Below are positions 35,630 to 44,483 of a stretch of 64,000 bases of DNA, in pieces. Numbering within the stretch: the stretch's first letter is position 1; the number at the start of each line of letters is the position of its first letter. This DNA comes from Candidatus Paracaedibacteraceae bacterium (GTDB lineage Bacteria > Pseudomonadota > Alphaproteobacteria > Paracaedibacterales > Paracaedibacteraceae), in the NCBI GenBank assembly GCA_019636035.1, contig JAHBYI010000001.1:675508-739507 (forward strand), read 5' to 3'. Position numbers and translations under genes: made by a program. Below the pieces are notes generated by a model. The model made no database searches. It saw only the letters and a list, made by a program, of their open reading frames with translations, and was not told the origin of the DNA.

Positions 35630-37153
35630 TTAATTCTGATGTTCACTGACTCCATGATCAGGGTCAGGTAGGAGTGTATATTCTGGTTTAAGTTCGGTTA
35701 TCATCTTAGCAGCATCAAGTGGGACTATCGGGTCAAACTTAATACCCAAAAAGTCAAGCAATGAAGGTATATTAACGCCACGCTTTTTGAATTCTTCCTC
35801 TAACAGAGTATTTAGCTTAGGCTCTATTCTATTCCCTATGTTGAACCGAGAACGAACCTTATGATATAACGCCTCTATCTGTTGAGTCGATAGATCGTGT
35901 AGCAACACTGGAAATAGCTCAAGATTAATTTCCTCGTAAGAGGCGCGGGCTGCCTCAAATAATCCCATCTCGCTAGGCTGCTCGAACCTAGGGTTTTCTT
36001 TAATGAACTGATAGAAATCTACTCGAGATTCTTTTGCTAATCGTTTCAAGCAAAGATCTGTTACCTCTTCGGGAACCACAGATACTTCCTGATAAAAACG
36101 AACAAATGCTTCTACATCCTGGAATCTATACTGTTCTAGTAATAGGCGTGCGTGTTGTGTCATTGCCTCTGTTGGAATTTGGGGGCGATATCCGGGTTTT
36201 TGGGTTAAAAACCATTTAGCCTCGTCAAATTGCCCTCGGAAAGCAAGGGTCTTGAGTACATGATCCTCAATTTTCTTTGACGGTAGTGCCCATGTTGGAT
36301 GCTGAATCAAGCGTTGGATAAAATCACAATCTTTAGCGTAGGCTGCCACTTGATAATAATAACTACAAACATCTCTATTGGGTTCAAATAGATCCGGATA
36401 CTCTTCTGTCATCTTCATAAAATCTGACACTGCCTTTGTTTGATTCTGATGGGATGGCAACAAAGACAGATTCAGACCATCAGTAATTCCTCGCTTGGTA
36501 AAACCCAGCTCAGCCCTATGCTCTACTAACCAGCGGGAAAAATCAGTTAGCCCCTTTTGACAAGATAATTTAAAGGCATAATCCATCACTGATTGAAATT
36601 GTTGATCTGTTATTTTCTGGCCTGATCTCTGACGTCCTTTTTCTAGTCGAAGATATCGTAAGAAATAAAAATACCCCGGGCTTTGTCGAGATGCGGCAAA
36701 TTCAGCGGATTGAATCAGAGTCACGTCAGAAAATTCTTTAGCGAACTTATTAAATAAACTATTTTGTTGATCTTTGGGCTGGGTATCGTACAACTGGTAA
36801 TTTCCGAACAAAAGGATAGCCCCTTGAATGCCAACAACGCGAAGGGCATCTAAAACCAGTTTCTCTGCTGTATAACCATCGAGTTTCCTCTGAAAATCAG
36901 ATTGAGCCTCGTGATGATTTTTTTTTGGTTTGGGATGCGGCTCTCTCAGTATTTTTTGCAATCGTTTATCTGAAGACTCTCCGGACAAAAATGCCGTCAA
37001 TGTTTCTTGATTTGACGTGTAAATGGCATTTACTAGTTGAGATCGAAGGATAGGGATCGCCACATCTTGTGATGTAAAACGCTCATCTGCTGCCAAACTA
37101 GGCTCATTGCTGACTATTAGCAAGTTAAGAAAAAATACAGTCAAAATTCTCAT
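35630..37153 (-). CDS. Exported helical-repeat protein, unknown function
   Basis: A 507-aa protein with a signal peptide (MRILTVFFLNLLIVSNEPSLA). The rest is almost entirely helical, with recurring segments such as KTLAFRGQFDEAKWFLTQKP and LLEQYRFQDVEAFVRFYQE spaced about 35-40 residues apart, suggesting an alpha-solenoid related in style to degenerate ankyrin/TPR repeats. No specific family. It stands alone between ybaB (convergent) and the MscS channel. Confidence 0.65.
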   Translation of the reverse strand: MRILTVFFLNLLIVSNEPSLAADERFTSQDVAIPILRSQLVNAIYTSNQETLTAFLSGESSDKRLQKILREPHPKPKKNHHEAQSDFQRKLDGYTAEKLVLDALRVVGIQGAILLFGNYQLYDTQPKDQQNSLFNKFAKEFSDVTLIQSAEFAASRQSPGYFYFLRYLRLEKGRQRSGQKITDQQFQSVMDYAFKLSCQKGLTDFSRWLVEHRAELGFTKRGITDGLNLSLLPSHQNQTKAVSDFMKMTEEYPDLFEPNRDVCSYYYQVAAYAKDCDFIQRLIQHPTWALPSKKIEDHVLKTLAFRGQFDEAKWFLTQKPGYRPQIPTEAMTQHARLLLEQYRFQDVEAFVRFYQEVSVVPEEVTDLCLKRLAKESRVDFYQFIKENPRFEQPSEMGLFEAARASYEEINLELFPVLLHDLSTQQIEALYHKVRSRFNIGNRIEPKLNTLLEEEFKKRGVNIPSLLDFLGIKFDPIVPLDAAKMITELKPEYTLLPDPDHGVSEHQN

Positions 37154-37280
37154 AGCTCATCCTTTCAGGGAAATCTTTCTCCATATATGAGGGGGGCTAA
37201 TTTTTATGTCAAGTGTTATGTTGCAATGAAGAAGGCATAGAGCGACTTTATCCTAAAGGCTCATTTTGGGTTATCAGAAC

Positions 37281-39524
37281 CTAATCGCTTTCGTTGATAA
37301 CGCGCTGTGATGCTGGCGGATATAGGTTTGCTTGTTTCATGTGTTGTTGCAAATACTTATTAAAAGCACGGCCAAACCGATTCTTGGGATCTGGTTTGAT
37401 GCGAATAGATCCTGTTATGGTAACTCCTGTATCAGAAATTGTATCAATACCTGAGATGGCCAGGTCTGCTAGAATCATTTTACCAAACTCGGTATCAGCC
37501 TTGATGTCGCTAAAAGTTTGGTTTAAAAGGTCAAGAGCGCGAGCTAGATCCGTTCGGTGGGGGACAGCAAAATTGATGCTATAACTTGTATAGTCGCGCG
37601 ATTTGTTGATAATGTTGGTTACTTCGGAAAAGGGAATCGTCTGGAGGGCTCCGTTAAAATGGCGTAGCACAATACTGCGGAGTGATAGGGATTCAACGGT
37701 ACCTGTATTAGCACCGATGGTGACAACTTCACCAACAGCAATATTTCCTTCCATGAGAGTCAAAATCCCGTTGATGATGTCTTTTACTAAACTCTGCGCA
37801 CCCAATGAGATGGCGATACCGATAACACCCAAGCTATAGAGCATGGGGCGAACATCTTGGCCAAACTCAACAAGAATAAGAATAATGGCCATGATTGCTA
37901 GAATCCAGTGGGCAACGCTGTTCAAAATGGGGGTCACTGTCTTGACAAACTGAGAAGATTCAATAACTTTTTTGCCAACTAAACGGCCACGAATATGAGC
38001 CTGGGCAATATGATCTGCCCATCCCCACAAGGTTCGAATAATCACCAAAATAATACCAATCGATATTGCTTTTGAGATATAGGGTTGTACACCTGGTGAT
38101 GTGGCCAGTTCAATGGGGTCGGCTCCCCAAATTTCACTTAGTGTCAGGATAAACATCGTATGCCAAATCAATTGCAAGATGTTTGTGCTAGAGTCTTTGA
38201 TATAGGTCAGACTAGAAGGGGCTGATTGTTGTTCAGCGGTTGTTTGTGCTTGTTTGCGATAGAAAATCCAGGCATATAACTGATCGCGGCCAAAGATAAA
38301 AACGCCCATTGCCAAGATTGTTTTGATAAGACCCATGGCAAGGAATTTTGCAACTAAATGAAGATCAACAAGCCATAAAACAAAACTCGTAACGAACAAG
38401 ATGCTAATGATTTGTGGGCTTTTCTTAAAAATAACCTCGGTTAATTTTGCAACGAGTAAAGAAAACCCAGAAAGATGTTGATCATCAGGCTTAAATTGAG
38501 ATTGGATCATATCGCGATTTCGGTGAATAGCAATAATAACAAGACTCATAACACCAAAACCAATGATTTTGAGCCATGTGTCTATGGCTAATTCGCGCAT
38601 GCCCATGTAATAGCCAACTTCGGCAAATAAAATCCCAATCACAACAGTCTGCACGCCTGCTAACATAAATTGAAATCCGGGCGTTGCGGATTGATTTAAG
38701 TTAGTTGGACGTGTCATAAATAAGACTTTTACCAAGAGCCACATTGTCCGCAGCATCATAATAAAATTCATGGTGTTATAACCACGATAGGTAATGATAT
38801 TGGCCTCTGGTTGAGAGAGGTGGATAATACCGTAGCCTATAAGGCCAAAAACGATCACGGGGGTTACGTTGCGAACGATATGGAGGTGTAGTTTGCTTAA
38901 GTGATATTCGTGTTCTTCGGTTGATCCTGACCAAACAAAAAATCGTCGCAAAAGGAATTCTGCAATTAACCCCGAAAAAATGGCTGTTAACATAATCATC
39001 AGCAGAATATAGCTGTTGGAGCGGTACCCTTTATCTTCTTGCAGAAATGTGATTTGCGCAGAGATGCCTTCTGGAATATGGGCAAGAAGTTTGACTGAAT
39101 TGATGACAGCCTCAGTCGTTATCTCAATAGCCCCCGTGATTTTGGACGATACGTATTCTACGGTTCCTTGTTTCTTTTCTGTTTCTTGTTTGAGCAAGGC
39201 AAGGGCGGATAGAACCTTAATAACTTTCGTGCGTTCAGTCTTGTTTTCAAGGACTTTGACGGCATCCTTTAAGTCATTGATTTTGACTTTCACGTCACCC
39301 GTTTTATCAACAACTTTATCTTTTTTGCCAACGAGTGTTGTTAGCGTTCCTAACAATTCATCGGTTTGTTGTGACAATTCTTGATCGGCCGTATCTGTTA
39401 AATCTGTGGCATGGCCAAAAGACACGATGAGGAAAATAACCATACCCAACAAAAATGAAATTGTGCGGGCAGAAAACTGCATTTTCAACTTGGTTTGGTC
39501 TAAAAAATGTTTCAAGAGAGTCAC
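37281..39524 (-). CDS. Large mechanosensitive channel of the MscS family
   Basis: A 747-aa inner-membrane protein: signal-like first segment, a periplasmic helical region rich in Lys/Asp (about residues 40-160), about ten membrane segments, then the MscS pore and beta domain, LGVIGIAISLGAQSLVKDIINGILTLMEG followed by VGEVVTIGANTGTVESLSLRSIVLRHFNG. Length and layout resemble the YbdG/YbiO/MscM group. It relieves osmotic stress. The start is a GTG at 39524 with AAAGGA 7 nt upstream; the next in-frame ATG (39482) has no ribosome binding site. Confidence 0.9.
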   Translation of the reverse strand: MTLLKHFLDQTKLKMQFSARTISFLLGMVIFLIVSFGHATDLTDTADQELSQQTDELLGTLTTLVGKKDKVVDKTGDVKVKINDLKDAVKVLENKTERTKVIKVLSALALLKQETEKKQGTVEYVSSKITGAIEITTEAVINSVKLLAHIPEGISAQITFLQEDKGYRSNSYILLMIMLTAIFSGLIAEFLLRRFFVWSGSTEEHEYHLSKLHLHIVRNVTPVIVFGLIGYGIIHLSQPEANIITYRGYNTMNFIMMLRTMWLLVKVLFMTRPTNLNQSATPGFQFMLAGVQTVVIGILFAEVGYYMGMRELAIDTWLKIIGFGVMSLVIIAIHRNRDMIQSQFKPDDQHLSGFSLLVAKLTEVIFKKSPQIISILFVTSFVLWLVDLHLVAKFLAMGLIKTILAMGVFIFGRDQLYAWIFYRKQAQTTAEQQSAPSSLTYIKDSSTNILQLIWHTMFILTLSEIWGADPIELATSPGVQPYISKAISIGIILVIIRTLWGWADHIAQAHIRGRLVGKKVIESSQFVKTVTPILNSVAHWILAIMAIILILVEFGQDVRPMLYSLGVIGIAISLGAQSLVKDIINGILTLMEGNIAVGEVVTIGANTGTVESLSLRSIVLRHFNGALQTIPFSEVTNIINKSRDYTSYSINFAVPHRTDLARALDLLNQTFSDIKADTEFGKMILADLAISGIDTISDTGVTITGSIRIKPDPKNRFGRAFNKYLQQHMKQANLYPPASQRVINESD

Positions 39525-39619
39525 AAGAATTCCTTTATAGCTAGAACCATTTAATACGGCGACAGGCGCGAGGAGCGACGTGTACAGTTAGACGATGCAA
39601 CGCATAGCCGAATTATAAG

Positions 39620-39641
39620 GGATCGGCTATATAATCGATCC
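39620..39641. repeat. Short inverted repeats between degP and the MscS gene
   Basis: GGATCG (39620-39625) and CGATCC (39636-39641) are inverted, and an overlapping pair TAGCCG/CGGCTA (39605-39610 and 39624-39629) is mutually exclusive with it. Either could form a small hairpin downstream of degP. There is no U-run, so I do not call it a terminator. Confidence 0.3.
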
Positions 39642-39692
39642 TAAGGGAGGAGGCTCCCCCCCTCTCCCGAAAGAAGTCTATAGTCGGTTTAG

Positions 39693-41285
39693 TTAATTTT
39701 TTAAATCATCCTCAATTTTGGTTGTGATATAAACCATTTCACCGGCGCGACTAATTAAGAACGTAATATTTTGGCGTTTTAATTTTTTCGCTTCCTCAAC
39801 GGCCTTGACCAGTTCATCCGGCGATTTAATATCAGTTTGGTTAACTTCGGTAATCACATCGCCCGGGCGCAAAATTGATGCAGCAGGGCTATCGCCTGTG
39901 ATGCCGACAACGACGGCACCAGTCATGTCCTCTTTGATCTTGAACTGCTGAGAGAGCGGTCCTGTGATTTTTGAAACTTTGAGACCAAGAACCTCTGTTG
40001 TTTCCTGAGGAGATGCTGCGTCTTTCTTGTCCTTTGATTCTGTTGCGATGCCATCGGTTGATGTTTCAAATTCACCGAGAGCAACCTCAACGGGAACCTC
40101 TTTACCTTTGCGCCACAATTTTACTTTGACCTTTTTGCCAACTTCGGTTTCGCCAACAACGCGTGATAATCTTGATTTTTCATTGATTTCTTTACCGTCA
40201 AATTCAAGGATAATATCTCCCGGTTCAATGTTTGCAACTGCAGCCGGCCCTTTTGGTGTTACTGAGCCAACAATGGCACCACGTGCTTTTCCAAAACCAA
40301 GGCTTTCAGCCATTTCATCGGTAACATTTTGGATGCGAACGCCAAGCCAACCGCGTTTGGTGCGACCAAATTCAATGAGTTGATCAACGGTTTCTTTGAC
40401 GAGATTTGAGGGGATAGCAAAACCAATCCCAACGTTACCGCCACTCGGTGAAAAGATTGCTGTGTTAACACCAATAACTTTTCCATCCAAATCGAATAAC
40501 GGACCGCCGGAGTTCCCCATGTTAATTGAGGCATCGTGTTGCATGAAATCATCAACATATTCGCTGACACGACTTTTCGCCCCACGGACACCAATATTTC
40601 TGGAGCGGTTTGAAATGATCCCTGAAGTTACGGTGCTGCCGAGACCAAAGGGATTGCCGATGGCAACACACCAATCACCGACATTGACTTTATTGGAATC
40701 TGCCCATTGAACAGGAACAAATTGGCGTTTCTCTTCTTTAATGCTGCTCAGTTTTATCTTGAGCATGGCCAGATCTGTGCGTTCATCAACGGCTTGGATT
40801 ACCGCGTCCAATTCGGTTCCATCATGAAGAACGATACTAATTTTCTTGGCTTCGTTGACGACGTGGAAATTTGTAACGACATAGAGATAAGCATCATCGC
40901 CTTTGAGGTCAACTTTAACAATAAAACCTGATCCCAGAGATTGAACCCGCTTTGGCTTGTCCATCTGATCAATGAAGTCTTTGAATAAATCTTCGAAGGG
41001 AGATCCCGGAGGGAGCTGCGGAATATTTTTGTCCCGACCTTCGATAATTTGCGTTGTCGAAACATTAACAACAGAAGGAATTGCCTTTTCAGCAACAGCA
41101 GAAAACCCTTTGCTGATGTCATACTTTGTTGCGGGTGTTGAGTCTTTTTTAGCCTCAACCTTTTTGTCACTAACCGTTTCTATTTTCTTTTCATCAACCT
41201 TAGCAGACAGGGCAAATGTCGATGACGATACGATCATGGCTGATACGATGATGGACGTTGTAAAGAGCAATTTTAACTTTGACAT
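39693..41285 (-). CDS. degP: Periplasmic serine protease/chaperone DegP (Do/HtrA)
   Basis: A 530-aa protein with signal peptide (MSKLKLLFTTSIIVSAMIVSSS-TFA), a trypsin-like domain with the triad His in TNFHVV, Asp in ERTDLAML and Ser in MGNSGGPLF, and two PDZ domains (starting near RTKRGWLGVRIQ and TEVLGLKVSKI). It degrades or refolds misfolded envelope proteins. I start at the ATG at 41285; a longer frame starting at 41351 would put 22 unlikely residues before the signal peptide. It overlaps nothing but follows hflC closely, giving hflK-hflC-degP. Confidence 0.95.
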   Translation of the reverse strand: MSKLKLLFTTSIIVSAMIVSSSTFALSAKVDEKKIETVSDKKVEAKKDSTPATKYDISKGFSAVAEKAIPSVVNVSTTQIIEGRDKNIPQLPPGSPFEDLFKDFIDQMDKPKRVQSLGSGFIVKVDLKGDDAYLYVVTNFHVVNEAKKISIVLHDGTELDAVIQAVDERTDLAMLKIKLSSIKEEKRQFVPVQWADSNKVNVGDWCVAIGNPFGLGSTVTSGIISNRSRNIGVRGAKSRVSEYVDDFMQHDASINMGNSGGPLFDLDGKVIGVNTAIFSPSGGNVGIGFAIPSNLVKETVDQLIEFGRTKRGWLGVRIQNVTDEMAESLGFGKARGAIVGSVTPKGPAAVANIEPGDIILEFDGKEINEKSRLSRVVGETEVGKKVKVKLWRKGKEVPVEVALGEFETSTDGIATESKDKKDAASPQETTEVLGLKVSKITGPLSQQFKIKEDMTGAVVVGITGDSPAASILRPGDVITEVNQTDIKSPDELVKAVEEAKKLKRQNITFLISRAGEMVYITTKIEDDLKN

Positions 41286-41304
41286 AACTCGTTTTTCCCT
41301 TCTT

Positions 41305-42180
41305 CTAACGACTGATGCGATCTGGATGGCTAAAATGTTTAAAGAGTTCATTATCTGATGACAAAACCATAGTTGTTTCAGGCTTTAGGATGGTTTCATA
41401 AGTTTCCATTGATTTATAGAAACCATAGAATTCCGGATCCTTGCCCATGGAGTCCGCTATGATGGAAATGGCTTTTGCATCCCCCTCACCGCGTAAAATT
41501 AAGGCGTCTTTTGATGCTTCTGCTAAGAGGGTTGTCCGTTCTTTTTCAGCTGTGGATTTAATCTCTTGCGCTTTCTCATCACCTGTTGCTCGGTTTTCCT
41601 TGGCATATCGTTGCAGATCTGCATTCATCCGATTGAAAACAGCCGGTCTATTTTCGGGTGGTAATTCTGTGCGAACGATACGCAAGTCAATAATCTCGAG
41701 GCCAAGGGATTTTGTCAGTGCTTTGACTTCTTCATTAATTTGGTGCATAACCTTTGATCGTTTTTCGGACAAAAGTTCACGAAGCTCAACCTTACCTAAG
41801 ACGTTCCTGACGGTAGATCCAACCAAAGCTTCTAGGCGTCGGGCTGTGCCGAGTTCATTGGCAGGTTTAACGGATTTAAAGAATTGGATAGGGTCACTAA
41901 TTTTATACCGTGTGTAGGTATCAACACGGACACGTTTTTGGTCGCCTAGTGTAATGTCTGTTGCGGGTAGATCAAAGTCCAAAACGCGTTTATCATAAAT
42001 CGTGACTTCTTGGATAAACGGAACCTTAAATTTTAAGCCGGGATCTTTGATAACACGACGGAGCTCACCAAATTGTAAGACGATGGCTTGCTGTGTTTGA
42101 TTGATCATAAAGACAGAGCTACTTAACACAAAAAAAGCAACAGCAAGAACAGCAAAAAAGCCAATGCTACGATTCGTCAT
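41305..42180 (-). CDS. hflC: FtsH modulator HflC
   Basis: A 291-aa SPFH/band-7 protein with one N-terminal membrane anchor and the periplasmic PHB domain (QQAIVLQFGELRRVIKDPGLKFKVP). It forms the large HflK/HflC cage around FtsH and restrains its proteolysis. It follows hflK after 2 bp and precedes degP. Confidence 0.94.
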   Translation of the reverse strand: MTNRSIGFFAVLAVAFFVLSSSVFMINQTQQAIVLQFGELRRVIKDPGLKFKVPFIQEVTIYDKRVLDFDLPATDITLGDQKRVRVDTYTRYKISDPIQFFKSVKPANELGTARRLEALVGSTVRNVLGKVELRELLSEKRSKVMHQINEEVKALTKSLGLEIIDLRIVRTELPPENRPAVFNRMNADLQRYAKENRATGDEKAQEIKSTAEKERTTLLAEASKDALILRGEGDAKAISIIADSMGKDPEFYGFYKSMETYETILKPETTMVLSSDNELFKHFSHPDRISR

Positions 42181-42182
42181 TA

Positions 42183-43280
42183 TTATTCTCCCCCTTGTTT
42201 TTTCTGTTTTGATAATTCTCCGACGGGTAAGTAGGGGAGAACACTCTGTGCTGCTTTGCCATCAAAAACCATGACGTTTGTTTTGCTTAAGGTGCGTTGC
42301 ATGGTATCCAAATACATACGTTTTAGGGTCACTGTCTTATTTTTGTCATAGGATGTTAGAACCTGCTTAAATCGATTCGCTTCTCCTTCAGCTTCGGCAA
42401 TTTTGGCGTTACGATAAGCTTCGGCATCTTGGCGGATTTGTACAGCTTGCCCACGAGCGCGCGGTAAAATGTCATTGCGATAACCTTGGGCTTCGGCCTG
42501 AGCACGCTCGGCGTCCGTTAGGGATGCTTGTAAGTCGCTGAAGGAGGCAACAACCTCACTGGGGGGGGCGACGCGTTGCAGTTGAACGTTGACGATATTA
42601 ACGCCAAGTCTATATTGATCCATCAGTTTCTGGACAGATTCTTTGGTTTGTGCGCCAATTTCTTCGCGTTTTTTCGTCAAAGCATCCCGTGCGTTCATTT
42701 GTCCGATGATTTCACGCAAAACGCTCTCTGTGGCAATTCGGATCGTTGTATCGGGGGTACGTGCTGTAAATAAATAATCAGGCAGATCCTTAATGTTCCA
42801 GAATACCGTAAAGTTTGTATGAACAACGTTTTCATCCCCTGTTAGGATCAGGGATTCATCGTCATTAGATGTTTTGGTGTTAATTGACCCATCGATCGTA
42901 TTTTGGGCACTGACACTTTTTACAATGTGTTGCTCAACGGGCGTAGGGAGGTGAAAGTTTAAACCGGGTTGCCCCATGCGTACCATCTGCCCAAAGCGCA
43001 AAACAACGGCCTCATCCCCTTCTTGAACAAAATAAAATCCTGTAGATAGCCAAAACCCTGCGACAAGAAGAGCGAGTCCTACGAGTAATTTTTTAGGCGT
43101 GCCATCCTTGTCAGAACCTCCGCCATTGCCCAAAGAATCTTTTACTTTTTTGCGGATTTGATCAATTGTTTCGTCAATGTCAAAAACGTTTCCTTCGTTC
43201 TGTGGTTTTTTTTCCTTTTTCGAGGTAGGCTCTTGATCATCCCATGGATTGCGTGGACGTTCACTCAATACGCGTATCAT
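42183..43280 (-). CDS. hflK: FtsH modulator HflK
   Basis: A 365-aa SPFH protein. The N-terminal 65 residues are charged and glycine-containing, then come the single membrane helix (LLVGLALLVAGFWLSTGFYFV) and the band-7 domain (EGDEAVVLRFGQMVRMGQPGLNFHLP). It is the partner of HflC and first gene of the hflK-hflC-degP operon, divergent from mrp as in many alphaproteobacteria. Confidence 0.95.
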   Translation of the reverse strand: MIRVLSERPRNPWDDQEPTSKKEKKPQNEGNVFDIDETIDQIRKKVKDSLGNGGGSDKDGTPKKLLVGLALLVAGFWLSTGFYFVQEGDEAVVLRFGQMVRMGQPGLNFHLPTPVEQHIVKSVSAQNTIDGSINTKTSNDDESLILTGDENVVHTNFTVFWNIKDLPDYLFTARTPDTTIRIATESVLREIIGQMNARDALTKKREEIGAQTKESVQKLMDQYRLGVNIVNVQLQRVAPPSEVVASFSDLQASLTDAERAQAEAQGYRNDILPRARGQAVQIRQDAEAYRNAKIAEAEGEANRFKQVLTSYDKNKTVTLKRMYLDTMQRTLSKTNVMVFDGKAAQSVLPYLPVGELSKQKKQGGE

Positions 43281-43291
43281 ACATTATTCTC

Positions 43292-43321
43292 TTGATTATA
43301 ACCCTTTGTATTGACTATATA
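43292..43321 (+). promoter_or_regulatory. Candidate sigma-70 promoter for mrp
   Basis: TTGATT (43292-43297) and TATATA (43316-43321) are separated by 18 bp and lie about 30 bp before the mrp ATG. The hexamers are imperfect, and a TATAAT-like sequence for the divergent hflK lies on the other strand in the same spacer, so the assignment is tentative. Confidence 0.35.
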
Positions 43322-43353
43322 ACAAACAAGAGCTCTAAACAATCGCACTAACC

Positions 43354-44397
43354 ATGACAATTAATACAAAGTTAATCCGTGACTTTTTAACAACACTTAC
43401 GTCATCAGACGGGGTGTCCGTTATGGATTATGTCACGTCAATTGACGTTAATGATTCGAAGATTCAGGTTCTGTTTGAGGGAAATTCGGATCAGTTAAAA
43501 ACCCTTGAAGAGATCAGAGCCTTGTGTGAATCTGCTTTAAAAAAGCAATACCCTGACTGGCAGATTTTGTGTGCATTGGTCGCTGAGAGAAAAAATAAAA
43601 AACAACAAACTTTTGAATCTTTGCGAGGGATTAAGCATATTATTGCGGTTGCTTCGGGCAAGGGGGGCGTTGGCAAGTCGACCACAACTGTAAACTTAGG
43701 ATTTGCGCTAACGCGATTGGGGTATAACGTTGGTATTTTAGATGCGGATATTTATGGCCCATCTTTGCCAACTATGATGGGATTATCCGACAAACCGGAT
43801 GTGACGGCAGATAAAAAACTGCTTCCGGCCATGGCTCATGGCATTGCCTGTATGTCAATTGGGCTGTTAATTCCGGCTGATACTCCCATGGTTTGGCGAG
43901 GCCCTATGGTACAGGGGGCTTTGATGCAGCTTCTTAAAGATGTGGCTTGGGGAGAGTTGGATGTGTTGTTGATTGATATGCCTCCCGGGACGGGTGATGT
44001 GCAATTATCTTTGGCACAACAGGCAAGTCTGTCTGGTGCTGTGATTATATCAACGCCGCAAGATATTGCTTTGATTGATGCGCGCAAGGGGCTTGCCATG
44101 TTTGATAAAGTCGAGGTACCAATTCTGGGAATTGTGGAAAACATGAGCGTCTTCATGTGTTCAAATTGTGGCCATGAAAGCCATATTTTCAGCCATGGCG
44201 GGGCTAAGGAAACAGCTGCTCAATTAGGCGTGCCGTTTTTAGGTGACATTCCGTTAACCTTGGAAATCCGTCAGTGTGCTGACGCTGGCCAGGTGATTCA
44301 GGATGAGTCGTCTATGCAGGCCTATAAACAGGCAGCTGAATCCATGCTAGCGAATATAGATCGGTATGCAAAAGGTGCCCCTCGGATTAAATTATAG
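43354..44397 (+). CDS. mrp: Mrp/ApbC Fe-S cluster carrier ATPase
   Basis: A 347-aa protein with an N-terminal DUF59-like domain, the deviant Walker A GKGGVGKSTTT (about residues 102-112), DMPPGTGDVQLSL and a C-terminal CSNC cluster-binding motif. It delivers Fe-S clusters to target apoproteins as a dimer. It is divergent from the hflK operon, and a strong terminator follows. Confidence 0.95.
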   Translation: MTINTKLIRDFLTTLTSSDGVSVMDYVTSIDVNDSKIQVLFEGNSDQLKTLEEIRALCESALKKQYPDWQILCALVAERKNKKQQTFESLRGIKHIIAVASGKGGVGKSTTTVNLGFALTRLGYNVGILDADIYGPSLPTMMGLSDKPDVTADKKLLPAMAHGIACMSIGLLIPADTPMVWRGPMVQGALMQLLKDVAWGELDVLLIDMPPGTGDVQLSLAQQASLSGAVIISTPQDIALIDARKGLAMFDKVEVPILGIVENMSVFMCSNCGHESHIFSHGGAKETAAQLGVPFLGDIPLTLEIRQCADAGQVIQDESSMQAYKQAAESMLANIDRYAKGAPRIKL

Positions 44398-44455
44398 TCA
44401 TTTTATTTAACCTTGTTCCTCAGTTAACTGTATCAAACTTAACTGGAACAACTAT

Positions 44456-44483
44456 AAAATCCCCCAATCGGGGGATTTTTTAT
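44456..44483. terminator. Bidirectional rho-independent terminator
   Basis: The stem AAATCCCCC (44457-44465) pairs with GGGGGATTT (44470-44478) around the loop AATC, with a T-run on the plus strand and an A-rich flank giving a T-run on the minus strand. It separates the convergent mrp and serine hydrolase genes and serves both. Confidence 0.9.
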
